In this document: positions 7,582 through 15,420 of the stretch, piece by piece | Numbering within the stretch: the stretch's first letter is position 1 | How the letters are laid out: each line of letters begins with the position of its first letter | Assembly (NCBI GenBank): GCA_913063225.1 | Contig: CAJXYP010000005.1 | Coordinates: forward strand, 59,739 to 123,738 | From: an uncultured Cellvibrionales bacterium | GTDB lineage: Bacteria > Pseudomonadota > Gammaproteobacteria > Pseudomonadales > GM7GCV1 | Reading direction: 5' to 3' | DNA: 64,000 bases | The notes under the pieces: generated by a model | Databases searched by the model: none | What the model was told of the DNA's origin: nothing | The model's input: the letters and a program-made list of their open reading frames with translations, nothing else | Made by a program: the position numbers and the translations under genes

Positions 7582-8277
7582 CTATAAAAACCTTCGAACT
7601 TGCATTCTTATTTCCGATTCTCGTACATGATCGTCAAGAATTGCATCGACCTGCTTGTCGGCATATCCCTCCACTTCATTTAGAAAGTACATAGTAGGGA
7701 ACGCCAGTAGAAGTCCAACTATCAAAATCTGTAACCCAGTAACTAGATCGCCTAAGAGAATCGCAGTGAGTGCAGTTAGGAAGGCCACAGACATGCCTTC
7801 AATTAAGCACCAAAACCAACCCCACCTATCCATTGCTCCTCTAACCAATTGTTCGTCGATTACAGGTTTACGTAAGCCTGCATATGGATAAAAAATCTGA
7901 ATCATTAGCGGGTGTCTATTTTCCTCTATGGGCCGCCAATCATTACTAGAGCTATTTAGCCCTAGACCGCGAACTAAAGGCTTTAATATTTTCTCTAGGT
8001 CAAAATTCTTCCTTATTCTGAAAAGGTTCGAAATTTGATTATGGAGAGTAAATACTCTCGACAAGAGTGCAATAGCAAAACAAAGAGCCACTTTCATGTT
8101 CGCCACGTTACTTATAATTGGATAATCCACATCAATCGCAATTTCAAAAAACTGCCCAATGCCACTATGAGTATTGCCTAACCAGGATAAAAACATAATT
8201 GCGAAAAGAAATGTAGAGACAGCAATTCGAGCCAGTATGTCACTATATGTTTCGGGCTGCCTAAGGTGTTTAATCAT
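7582..8277 (-). CDS. Multi-pass membrane protein of unknown function (element cargo)
   Basis: A 231-aa protein from ATG 8277, with a good AGGAG site 8 nt upstream. An upstream in-frame start at 8346 lies inside the neighbouring methyltransferase gene and is less likely. Hydrophobic stretches near residues 17-37, 65-85 and 155-205 suggest about four membrane helices. Between them is a soluble loop with FRIRKNFDLEKILKPLVRGLGL, and the C-terminal tail is charged (DKQVDAILDDHVRESEIR). No family is recognised. It starts one base after the methyltransferase stop, so the two are very likely co-translated as a cargo pair of the integrative element. Confidence 0.7.
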   Translation of the reverse strand: MIKHLRQPETYSDILARIAVSTFLFAIMFLSWLGNTHSGIGQFFEIAIDVDYPIISNVANMKVALCFAIALLSRVFTLHNQISNLFRIRKNFDLEKILKPLVRGLGLNSSSNDWRPIEENRHPLMIQIFYPYAGLRKPVIDEQLVRGAMDRWGWFWCLIEGMSVAFLTALTAILLGDLVTGLQILIVGLLLAFPTMYFLNEVEGYADKQVDAILDDHVRESEIRMQVRRFL

Positions 8278-8278
8278 T

Positions 8279-8935
8279 TCAACTCCTGGCCAAAATATAG
8301 TTTGACTGCCCGGATATCCATGACTTCTCGATTGAAAACCCGGCATTTTCGAGAATTTCTGTGCAAAGAGTTTTATCTATAATTCCGTAATATGTTGAAT
8401 TGTTTCCTTTTTCAAGTATCCATCCGTGAAGGTGCTTTTTAGCATTCGATCTAAATGCCATTTGTTTGAAATATGAATTGGCATGTTGATTGGTAATCAG
8501 GACTGTACCGCTAGAAGAAAGGTTTCTATGTAAAGCCTCCAAAGCGCTCTTTATTGTTTCAGCCGAAGGTATGGCAGAGAGAACATTAGAACAAAGAATA
8601 AAATCGACATTCAACGGCGGAGAGTTCACTAAAGTTTCAAATTCCAAAATTACAGAATGCGGCCAATTGTTCGAAGTATATTGCTCTATGGATATATCTT
8701 GCTCTCCAATCCTTTGGGTTCGAGTCAGCTGTTCCTTGGAATCGACTAAATAAATCTCATCACAAGACTGCGCTAGTAATCGGCTATACCGTAATTTTCC
8801 ACAGCCAAAGTCCATTCTGCGACGGTGTGCCGGTTGGGATTCCAAGTAGCTCGTCAAGTGTTGAGAAGCTCTACTCCATCCTTGTGCAGCATTTTCTGAT
8901 TTTATGACTAGCTCATCATGGGCGTAGCGCACCAT
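8279..8935 (-). CDS. Class I SAM-dependent methyltransferase-like protein (element cargo)
   Basis: A 218-aa protein with a Rossmann methyltransferase core. MDFGCGKLRYSRLL is motif I (SAM binding), EIYLVDSKEQL the acidic motif after strand 2, and FILCSNVLSAIP motif IV, followed by an ALEALHRNLSSSGTVLITNQ segment. The substrate cannot be told. There is no DNA-methyltransferase NPPY or DPPY motif, so a small molecule, lipid or protein target is more likely. It precedes the membrane protein gene by one base and lies between the tRNA and the integrase, typical of variable cargo in small integrative elements. Confidence 0.75.
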   Translation of the reverse strand: MVRYAHDELVIKSENAAQGWSRASQHLTSYLESQPAHRRRMDFGCGKLRYSRLLAQSCDEIYLVDSKEQLTRTQRIGEQDISIEQYTSNNWPHSVILEFETLVNSPPLNVDFILCSNVLSAIPSAETIKSALEALHRNLSSSGTVLITNQHANSYFKQMAFRSNAKKHLHGWILEKGNNSTYYGIIDKTLCTEILENAGFSIEKSWISGQSNYILARS

Positions 8936-8996
8936 CTACTCCTTCCTTAGACGCGTCGAGCTGCAAGATAACGCAATGTGTTGATGTCGGCAATAA

Positions 8997-9998
8997 TTAC
9001 AGCTGGACTCTGCTCGCGGCCAACTTAAGATGCTCAGGAGCAAGGTGGGCATATCTAAGCACCATCTCATAGGACTTCCAGCCTCCAAGCTCCATAAGCT
9101 CATGAAGACTAGTGCCGGCCATGACGTGCCAACTAGCCCAAGTGTGCCTAAGATCGTGGAACCGGAAGTTGTGAATTTCCGCCTTCGATAGGCTTCTTTT
9201 CCATGCCGACCCAATTTTCGCCATCTTATGGCCCCGGTAGGTAAAGCAGTAATCAGAATGGTGGTCACGGACTTCTATGAGCGCCGCACAAGCGTCCTGA
9301 TTCAGCGGTATTCCCCTGCCCTCGCCCGTTTTGGTAGTCCCGTGTTCTAACCAAGCTACCTGCCGCCCCAAGTCCACACGATCCCACTGCAAGTTCAATA
9401 TTTCCTGCATCCTGCAACCCGTCGAGAGTGCAAAAATAACCACCGGCCTAAGATGCCCCGGCAAAGTCTCTAGCAGAGTCCCAGCCTCAGGTTTTGTAAG
9501 AAATCGCACTTTGCCACGAGGCTCTCTGAGCATCCGCACCTTGGGAGCCCTGTCCAGCCACCGCCAATCTTCAGCAGCGAGTATTAGAATGCGTCTAACG
9601 ACCTCCAGAGCTCGGTTAATAGTTGCGTTTTTTACTTGGTCTACCGTTCTGCGATGTTCAATGAATTCCCACAGAATCGACATATTGATATCTCTGAGAA
9701 GATGATCTCTTAGAAAAGGGTCGAGTTGTCTTAGGTGATCTCGGTCTGTATCAATGCTTTTCTTGTCTAGGTTTTCTGAGAGGTATCGAAGAACCGCATG
9801 GGGCCAGGGAACATTCTTGATGATGCCGAGTTGAGAGTTTCTGTAAGCCTCTGCTTTGAAACTAACAAGAAGCTCGTTTGCTTGCTCTAGGTCTTTAGTC
9901 CGAGTGCTTTGGCATACTCGCTGCCCGTTTGGAAGGACAACGTCGATCCACCAGTACGGGGAGTCTTTTCGTTTATATAGACCTTTTTCCCTAGCCAT
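8997..9998 (-). CDS. Tyrosine recombinase / phage-type integrase
   Basis: Site-specific recombinase expected to catalyse integration and excision at the tRNA-Arg gene. It has an N-terminal arm-binding type region (KGLYKRKDSPYWWIDV), a central SAM-like core-binding domain, and a C-terminal catalytic domain. The conserved residues are Arg in TGCRMQEIL, His-x-x-Arg in FHDLRHTWASW, Trp in LGGWKS and the nucleophilic Tyr in VLRYAHL, so the protein looks intact. ATG 9998 is preferred; TTG 10028 would add ten residues. Its first 112 bp overlap the excisionase-like gene in another frame. Confidence 0.93.
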   Translation of the reverse strand: MAREKGLYKRKDSPYWWIDVVLPNGQRVCQSTRTKDLEQANELLVSFKAEAYRNSQLGIIKNVPWPHAVLRYLSENLDKKSIDTDRDHLRQLDPFLRDHLLRDINMSILWEFIEHRRTVDQVKNATINRALEVVRRILILAAEDWRWLDRAPKVRMLREPRGKVRFLTKPEAGTLLETLPGHLRPVVIFALSTGCRMQEILNLQWDRVDLGRQVAWLEHGTTKTGEGRGIPLNQDACAALIEVRDHHSDYCFTYRGHKMAKIGSAWKRSLSKAEIHNFRFHDLRHTWASWHVMAGTSLHELMELGGWKSYEMVLRYAHLAPEHLKLAASRVQL

Positions 9999-10192
9999 AA
10001 CTCCAAATCCGATCCGTTTAGTTTGCAAGATTCAAAGAAGACATCTAAATCTCGTATATCGAACAATCGCCTTCTACCTATTCGGACACATGGGATACCA
10101 AGCGAAATCAACTTACTTGCTCCAATCCCAAGGTATCTCGATGCTTCTTTTACCGAATAACCTCTTTTCTTCTGTGTCTCTTGTATATCCAT
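9887..10192 (-). CDS. Excisionase-like helix-turn-helix protein
   Basis: About 101 aa from ATG 10192 (TTG 10204 would add four residues). The segment RGYSVKEASRYLGIGASKL followed by VRIGRRRLFDIRDLDVFF matches the MerR-like excisionase/AlpA DNA-binding fold, which directs integrase toward excision or controls its expression. The last 37 or so codons overlap the integrase start in a different frame, a compact arrangement that couples the two proteins. The C-terminal part after FFESC is not conserved in the family and may simply follow from the overlap. Confidence 0.75.
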   Translation of the reverse strand: MDIQETQKKRGYSVKEASRYLGIGASKLISLGIPCVRIGRRRLFDIRDLDVFFESCKLNGSDLELWLGKKVYINEKTPRTGGSTLSFQTGSEYAKALGLKT

Positions 10193-10321
10193 TCCTAACT
10201 TCAATGTGTGTGTTTAGTTAACGTACCTCCAGCGTCAAGCAACGGGAGGCACGCGCGCGTTAGCCAACCCGTTTCACTTTGCCACTGCTGCTGGGGAGTT
10301 AGCCACTCAGCATAGGGAGCT

Positions 10322-10831
10322 TTATAAACGCTCCATACCAGCAAAGAGGTCTTGCGATAGATTCTGCAAATTTTCGGAAATCTCTATATTCCCGTCCTTA
10401 GCCACGTATTTACACACATAGTTGCAAACACCAAGCCTGACCTTGATTGGCTCTATTCGAGCAAACCCAGCCTTTTTATCGAGTTCTTCCCACTTGTCCA
10501 TCCAGGTGAGCCTCCGTAAATCTTTAACGCCCACCATCACGCCATGAAAATGAATTCGGCCTTGTTTTTGCCTCTCAGTAGCGAATACCCATTGCACACC
10601 GCCACCTGGCTTACGAAACCACCTAGGCCCATGCAATTTACGATTAATCATAGATATCCATAGACGAAGCTTTTTGTCAGCCTCTTCTGGATGAACATCC
10701 ATAGCGAAAGTCAGGGTGACAAACCATTCCCAGGGGTATTGATTCAGCAATATTGTCCACGCGTCATGGAGCTTAGTCCGAGGGTGGTTCAAATATTCTT
10801 GGAAAAGCTGATCTTCTAAGGGTGTCTCCAT
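10322..10831 (-). CDS. HUH-type replication initiator (rolling-circle Rep-like)
   Basis: About 169 aa from ATG 10831, preceded by AAGGGG. The conserved order is strand motif WFVTLTFAMDV, HUH metal-binding motif GRIHFHGVMVG, and CNYVCKYVAKDG with the candidate catalytic tyrosines. These are the three Rep motifs of rolling-circle replication endonucleases of plasmids, small phages and integrated satellites. The protein is shorter than many Rep proteins and has no helicase domain. An upstream in-frame start at 10867 is unlikely because it falls inside an inverted-repeat cluster. Confidence 0.85.
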   Translation of the reverse strand: METPLEDQLFQEYLNHPRTKLHDAWTILLNQYPWEWFVTLTFAMDVHPEEADKKLRLWISMINRKLHGPRWFRKPGGGVQWVFATERQKQGRIHFHGVMVGVKDLRRLTWMDKWEELDKKAGFARIEPIKVRLGVCNYVCKYVAKDGNIEISENLQNLSQDLFAGMERL

Positions 10832-10874
10832 ACCCCTTACTTTAGACAAAAACAAAGGGGTATGCAATACCCCT
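10830..10874. repeat. Inverted-repeat cluster at the rep start, possible operator or origin
   Basis: ATACCCCTT (10830-10838), its exact reverse complement AAGGGGTAT (10855-10863) and another ATACCCCT (10867-10874). The last two form a perfect 8-bp hairpin with a GCA loop. The set covers the rep ribosome site and start codon, so it could let Rep repress its own translation or transcription, or form the nicking hairpin of a replication origin. Confidence 0.5.
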
Positions 10875-10896
10875 CGAACCTAAAACCTAGATATAT

Positions 10897-11352
10897 TTAC
10901 TCAAGCTCTAATCTATACCTTGGAACCTCGTTTAGAAGTCTCAACAAACAAGGATTTTCTCTAATTTCTTCCAAGCTTTTACTTTCGTAGAAGTAGAGCG
11001 CCGCTCCGCTTGTTACCGGCTGCGCTAATCCATCTAGTTTTTGAGCAGCGCCCCATAGATCATTTCTTTGAGGTGGGGCGTTGTCCAAATAGTGATAGTA
11101 GTCACAAATATCGTAGTCGACAAAGTCTTCCATCTGGCTTATGAAGTCGACCGCGGATTCATCGACTTCACTAAGCGCTATCGCAACTAAATTGGCTCTG
11201 GACATCGCTTCTGTTGCATAGACAAGGCTTGCACCATCAGACAGCCCTATTGCGTACCAAATCGACTTGGAAATGACGTATGTCACACCAACTGCCCCCA
11301 AAATGCATAGAGCTAGCAAGGAATTTCGGACAAATTTAGAGTCTATATTCAT
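10897..11352 (-). CDS. Hypothetical membrane-anchored protein
   Basis: A 151-aa protein with one N-terminal hydrophobic helix (residues about 10-32, NSLLALCILGAVGVTYVISK) and a soluble acidic remainder (DESAVDFISQMEDFVDYDI) that would face the periplasm. No family is recognised. It lies between rep and another small unknown gene on the same strand, so it probably belongs to the integrative element. Confidence 0.6.
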   Translation of the reverse strand: MNIDSKFVRNSLLALCILGAVGVTYVISKSIWYAIGLSDGASLVYATEAMSRANLVAIALSEVDESAVDFISQMEDFVDYDICDYYHYLDNAPPQRNDLWGAAQKLDGLAQPVTSGAALYFYESKSLEEIRENPCLLRLLNEVPRYRLELE

Positions 11353-11390
11353 TTTGGCGTCGAGCTCCCTATGCTTTGTAAAAACAATCT

Positions 11391-11708
11391 TTAGGAAATG
11401 TCCGGAGTGCGGATACCTGGAATTTCTCCCTTAACCGCTTTCCAAAAGTTGGTTACGTTTTGAGAAAGGACGAATGCACGAGATTTTTCAGCCTTGGGGC
11501 CAGCTTCTGGGAAACTCTCGCGAAAATTGATTCCCAATATCGCCTCATACTTTCGAATGGTTTTTTTGTCGTGAATTAGGTAGATAGGTTTCCAGCCGAC
11601 TCGATCGGCGACGTACATAGCACCAATGGCAGATTCGAGGATGTAGACGACACCTTTGTATGAATCTATTGCTTCCTTAGCTATCTTTTCATAATTCAGT
11701 TTAGCCAT
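11391..11708 (-). CDS. Hypothetical protein of the integrative element
   Basis: A 105-aa soluble, basic protein starting MAKLNYEKIAKEAIDSYKG. It has no signal peptide and no motif I can name. It is the first gene of the minus-strand series of the element and is divergent from a 51-codon frame at 11779. A role in control or replication of the element would be a guess. Confidence 0.6.
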   Translation of the reverse strand: MAKLNYEKIAKEAIDSYKGVVYILESAIGAMYVADRVGWKPIYLIHDKKTIRKYEAILGINFRESFPEAGPKAEKSRAFVLSQNVTNFWKAVKGEIPGIRTPDIS

Positions 11709-11778
11709 AGTTATAAATCCAAATACCGGAAGAGTGGGTAGTATACCGCCCCTAGCTTACTAAAAAAGGAGATCAGTA

Positions 11779-11934
11779 ATGAGCTATGACTTTAAGAAGG
11801 TATCGGAAGTGTTTACACGGGATAGCACCTATCCAATGTACTCACTAGGAGAACTGCTGGCTCACACCACCCCAACGGCCGCAGTCAGATACCTTTGGAT
11901 ATTTTCTCGGGAAAACAATATATTAGGAGAGTAG
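11779..11934 (+). CDS. Small 51-aa protein, unknown
   Basis: ATG 11779 follows an AAGGAG ribosome site at a good distance, and the frame runs 51 codons to TAG at 11932. The product is amphipathic, with YSLGELLAHTTPTAAVRYLW in the middle. It diverges from the 11391-11708 gene, a usual place for a small regulator in integrative elements, but no DNA-binding motif is clear. Confidence 0.5.
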   Translation: MSYDFKKVSEVFTRDSTYPMYSLGELLAHTTPTAAVRYLWIFSRENNILGE

Positions 11935-12062
11935 ATAAAGCGGTAATCAGGAAACGTTATACCGGCTTGTCCTAGGCTGTCGGATTATATCGACTACTCG
12001 GAATACTAAGCGTTAGGGCGTAAGTGTCATCAATTTTAATCTAGTAAAAGGATGGAGAGTCA

Positions 12063-12458
12063 ATGGAATTATTTGATCCATACAAAATTACAATACTAGT
12101 ATCAGGGCTCACAGGGTTAATGATGTTAATCCAAATTCTAGTTGCTGATGTCGCGGCAATTAAAGGACAGCATACACCGGGTTATCCTGTTAAGCCTGAC
12201 CATAATAGTTTCTTATTTCGTGCGGCAAGAGTACACGCCAATACAAATGAGACTATTGCTATATTTATTTTATTTGTATTATTTGGTGTTATGTCAGCTT
12301 CTAATGCATTCTATCTAAATGTATTTTCAGTAATCTATTTTGTAAGCAGAATAGCTCACATGTTCTTCTATTACGGTAACTTCAAGTCAGCACGAAGTAT
12401 CTCATTTCCATTGAGCTTGGTTGGGCTCATTGGCATGTTTATTACGAGTCTAATGTAG
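12063..12458 (+). CDS. MAPEG family membrane protein
   Basis: A 131-aa protein with four predicted membrane helices. The motif RAARVHANTNETIAIFILFVL corresponds to the conserved RxxRxHxNxxE signature of the MAPEG family (membrane-associated proteins in eicosanoid and glutathione metabolism), followed by the aromatic-rich HMFFYYGNFKSARS. Bacterial members are often glutathione-dependent enzymes of unknown substrate. It has a ribosome site (AAGGATGGAG) just upstream and stands alone after the integrative element. Confidence 0.88.
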   Translation: MELFDPYKITILVSGLTGLMMLIQILVADVAAIKGQHTPGYPVKPDHNSFLFRAARVHANTNETIAIFILFVLFGVMSASNAFYLNVFSVIYFVSRIAHMFFYYGNFKSARSISFPLSLVGLIGMFITSLM

Positions 12459-12757
12459 TGTTTTTGACCTAAGGTAATAGGGGTTGTACAAGTAGCAAAG
12501 CCCTATCAAAAAGCACCAACGGACTCCATTCTTAAGGCGAACCAAAGGGTCTTCAGGGAGCCTCAAAGAGGCGACCAACGCCGGAGCGAAGTGACGAAGT
12601 AATCCCGACTGGTACGCTACGAAAACTGTGCTACGTCCCCTATTTCAGAAAACAACTCTATGTTCTATTCAGGCCTTGCGGATAAAGATAAAATCTATGG
12701 CTTCGCCTAAGCTAATGGCGCATTTGTCCAAGAAGTTTAAAACAGGATGATCGAGCA
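12459..12757. other. Intergenic stretch without clear gene
   Basis: About 300 bp between the MAPEG gene and the flavin reductase gene. No RNA gene, terminator or convincing reading frame is seen. A short plus-strand stretch near 12662-12700 can be read as protein-like but is broken by a stop, so it may be a remnant. Confidence 0.4.
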
Positions 12758-13363
12758 ATGATTTTTAATACTGACTCCATAGAAACAATGGATAAACGCT
12801 ATCGAGCCCATTTTATTAATGGCTTATCAGGCTATAAGAGCGCCAATTTACTTGGTACCTGCGATGGAAAACAGCGGACCAATCTCTGCGTCGTCAGCTC
12901 ATTTATCCATCTCGGTGCGCACCCACCTATAATGGCGTACATTAATCGGCCTCACTCGGTATCCAGGCATAGTCTTGAGAATATTATCGAAACAGGATTT
13001 TTTAGCTGCAACCATATTGATAGCTCTATGCTGCAAGCGGCCCACCAAACCTCTGCCCGGTACCCACGTGAGCAATCAGAATTTGACGCGACCGGATTGA
13101 CTCCGCAGTGGCTGGAAAACTTTCCTGCGCCATTCGTGCAGGAGAGCGAAATCAAAATTGGACTTTCCTATATTGAGCACATAACACTGCCCAACGGGAC
13201 CTTGATGATTATAGGCGCGATCGAAAAAGTTGTTATACCGGAATCATTGATCGACGAGGATGGTTCAATCAAGCTTACGCAGTCAGATACGCTTGCGTTG
13301 AGCGGCTTAGACGCTTATAGCAAGGTCAATGACGTAACCAGACTGCCCTACGCTAAGGCCTAA
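12758..13363 (+). CDS. Flavin reductase-like FMN-binding split-barrel protein
   Basis: A 201-aa protein of the flavin reductase/FMN-binding split-barrel type. NGLSGYKSANLLGTCD and TNLCVVSSFIHLGAHPP correspond to the family's FMN-contacting strands (usually SGxKPVxLIGT and NLAxFSSF), followed by the RHSLENI element. Such proteins reduce or bind FMN, either as partners of monooxygenases or alone. No monooxygenase gene is next to it, so its partner is unknown. Length and ends look complete. Confidence 0.8.
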   Translation: MIFNTDSIETMDKRYRAHFINGLSGYKSANLLGTCDGKQRTNLCVVSSFIHLGAHPPIMAYINRPHSVSRHSLENIIETGFFSCNHIDSSMLQAAHQTSARYPREQSEFDATGLTPQWLENFPAPFVQESEIKIGLSYIEHITLPNGTLMIIGAIEKVVIPESLIDEDGSIKLTQSDTLALSGLDAYSKVNDVTRLPYAKA

Positions 13364-13418
13364 TTATTCTGCAAAGATAGAAGCCAGTTATGTGGTTTTC
13401 ACTTCCGGATAAGCCTAA

Positions 13419-14129
13419 TCAACGGCTAAACAGATACACAGCCCCGGTATCGAACGCCGAATTGCCTTCTTGATTGCTTTCTTGTGCGGCTGCGCCATCT
13501 TCGAAGTGAGCGCCTATAGCCATAAGTGAGCCGTCTCGATTCAGGCTCAAAGAACTACCGAATTCATCGTAGGCATCTGCGTTCGTTGCCTTCACATAGT
13601 CCTGCTGCGACCAGGTTTCACCAACGCAGGTGAAGTAGTACACCGCACCTGAATCTGCGGCCGAGTCTTCGTTCTGATCACCCCCCACTCCCCGGCTATA
13701 ACTGTCCTCAAGCTGTGATCCGATAGCCAAGGTTGTTCCGTCACCACTTAGTGCAAGGCTCGCACCGAACACATCATCTTGACCGGTATTCGACGCCTTC
13801 AGGTAAGCTTGTTGTACCTAACCATCTTCTCCCTGCACCCATACATAGGCAGCGCCGGCAGATAGATTTACCTCGCCGTCTGGCTCGAGAATGTTGTTTA
13901 CCCCCTTAGTCATAACGTCTTCATCCACAGCGGCCGCAACCAACATTTTGCCATCGCCGCTCAGGCCGATCATCGCGCCCAGCGAGTCCCCGCCCTCAGA
14001 GTTAGAGGCTTTCAGGTAAGCCATTTGCGGCACCGAACTGGATAACAAATCAACTCTGAAATGCCAAACCTCCAATAACGCTTCCATTTTTGGGCGATTC
14101 ACTGACATATCATTGAATGAATACCCCAC
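13419..14129 (-). pseudogene. FG-GAP repeat protein remnant with in-frame stop
   Basis: Two open stretches (14129-13818 and 13772-13419) lie in the same frame, separated by a TAG at 13818-13820 and a continuous readable segment (VQQAYLKASNTGQDDVFGAS). Across the stop the repeats remain in register: AYLKASN, LSLNRDGSLMAIGAHFEDG and LALSGDGTTLAIGSQLEDS. These are FG-GAP/integrin-alpha-like beta-propeller blades, each with the pattern A-G-A-x-Y near its end. The TAG can be explained by one change from TGG, as W is expected before the QQ-Y-KAS motif. There is no proper N-terminus or signal peptide, so both a 5' loss and the stop argue for a dead gene. Confidence 0.75.
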
Positions 14130-14539
14130 TCTGGAATGGGAATGGCTGGTTTAGAAGAAGATCATCAGTGATTTGGATGAAAGCACGCGCCAAGGTGACG
14201 ATCATGCAACGCGACTCTTTCTCACCTTCTCAAAAGAAGCATGCCAACGCTACGCTTTAGAAAGCATATGGGCTAATGAATTTTTACTTACTGGCGAAGA
14301 CAAATTTATCGGTAACTTCCCACACTAGGCCGCCAATAGTGCGGAAGAGCCTTTAGTTTTCCCGGCAGAATTACCCATCTAAGTGAAACCGAACGTCGCT
14401 CAGGGGTTTCGGCTGGTGTCGAATTTCTGAGCGAGTAATCCAGTGAGCTTTTTAGGCAGCTAGAAAAGACCATGATGGAACTTCAACGTAAGAATATACG
14501 TTCAGACCCTTTTATTTAGATAGGTCTTTACCTAGTGCG
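14130..14539. other. Intergenic stretch with a possible decayed plus-strand frame
   Basis: About 410 bp with no complete gene. A plus-strand frame is open from about 14155 to 14328 and reads like protein (RLFLTFSKEACQRYALESIW), but it lacks a start and ends in TAG; it may be the remnant of a lost gene. I do not recognise its family. The rest shows nothing. Confidence 0.4.
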
Positions 14540-15352
14540 TCAGTGCGTCATCGCATAGATGAAGTAATTTAAACCAAATCTGTAGGCTAGATTAGTCATG
14601 GGCTCTGGATAGTAAGGATCATCCGCATGCTGCCACGCATCGCCCATATCCATGTTCACGTGCCCCGCCAAAACCAGATTACCAGAATCATCATATAGAC
14701 CCAGCCATTCCTGCTTTCCTTCCATTTGAGCTACTACTTCTCCCGCTCTACTACCTCGGAGGTGCCGCGAACCCGGTATTTGAGTATCCTGATTCAGATC
14801 GTAGTGAATACTCATGACAACATCATCTATAGGAATGGGCACCAAAGGCCGATCAGGAAAAACATCTCGAGCAAAATTCACAAACCGCTGACGCTGGGCA
14901 TTGCCGTGAAAGTCATCTACCAAAACAAACCCGCCCCTGAGTAGGTATTCTTGCAGAGCGAGAATCTCTTCCGAGTCAAAGCTTGCTTGACCTATTTGTT
15001 GGAGAAATAACCAGGGGTAGTCGTAGAGATTAGGGTCGCTAAGGCGCATATGCCGACTATCAGGAGCAACGTCTATTAACGACATACGCTCTATCCCATC
15101 TGTAATGTGGTCTTCCGCTTCGGGCCAATCTATCGACCACCAGTTTCGACCGCGACCTCTACCAAAACCGCTTTGCATCGAATCGCCAAAAATCACCCGC
15201 CCCATATGCAGTTCTGCTTCAGGGCCTGAAGCGGTATCTGTATTGGACGTGCGGGGATTGGAGAGAGCGAGTGGCTGCGCCATCAATTGGCCTGAAGCAC
15301 CCACCATAAAGAGGGTAGCAACGATCAATAGGTACTGCAGATCATGTTTCAT
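14540..15352 (-). CDS. Secreted DUF4159 domain protein
   Basis: A 270-aa protein from ATG 15352 (TTG 15382 would add ten residues). The N-terminal hydrophobic stretch ending SGQLMAQ is a signal peptide. The DUF4159 part follows: NWWSIDWPEAEDHITDGIER, YPWLFLQQIG, LREYLL-like ALQEYLLRGGFVLVDDFHG, and a C-terminal YRFGLNYFIYAMTH. DUF4159 proteins occur near BatA-type and von Willebrand-domain proteins, and their activity is unknown. Here it sits downstream of phoX on the same strand with about 70 bp between. Confidence 0.85.
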   Translation of the reverse strand: MKHDLQYLLIVATLFMVGASGQLMAQPLALSNPRTSNTDTASGPEAELHMGRVIFGDSMQSGFGRGRGRNWWSIDWPEAEDHITDGIERMSLIDVAPDSRHMRLSDPNLYDYPWLFLQQIGQASFDSEEILALQEYLLRGGFVLVDDFHGNAQRQRFVNFARDVFPDRPLVPIPIDDVVMSIHYDLNQDTQIPGSRHLRGSRAGEVVAQMEGKQEWLGLYDDSGNLVLAGHVNMDMGDAWQHADDPYYPEPMTNLAYRFGLNYFIYAMTH

Positions 15353-15420
15353 ATGCACGGATTGAATAGGATAGCGATTCAAAAGAACAGAAGGCTAAAC
15401 AAAGATTATCAATTAGACGC

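Larger units (their letters stand above)
7513..11934. mobile_element. Small integrative element next to tRNA-Arg(TCG)
   Basis: The block behind the tRNA 3' end holds a tyrosine integrase, an excisionase-like HTH gene, an HUH replication initiator and several unknown small genes. All but one are on the minus strand, with a two-gene cargo next to the tRNA. This layout suits an integrated plasmid or phage-satellite-like element with rolling-circle-type replication. The left boundary is taken as the tRNA end. The right boundary is a guess, because I found no second copy of the tRNA 3' end between 11.7 and 12.8 kb. The element may be decayed or use a short core. Confidence 0.6.

Noticed and set aside
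8936..9268. Minus-strand frame of 110 codons within the integrase 3' region
   Set aside because: It is out of frame with a clear integrase catalytic domain carrying all active-site residues.
11700..12760. Search for a second copy of the tRNA-Arg 3' end as the right attachment site
   Set aside because: No stretch resembling the tRNA T arm or acceptor end was found by eye, so no att site is claimed.
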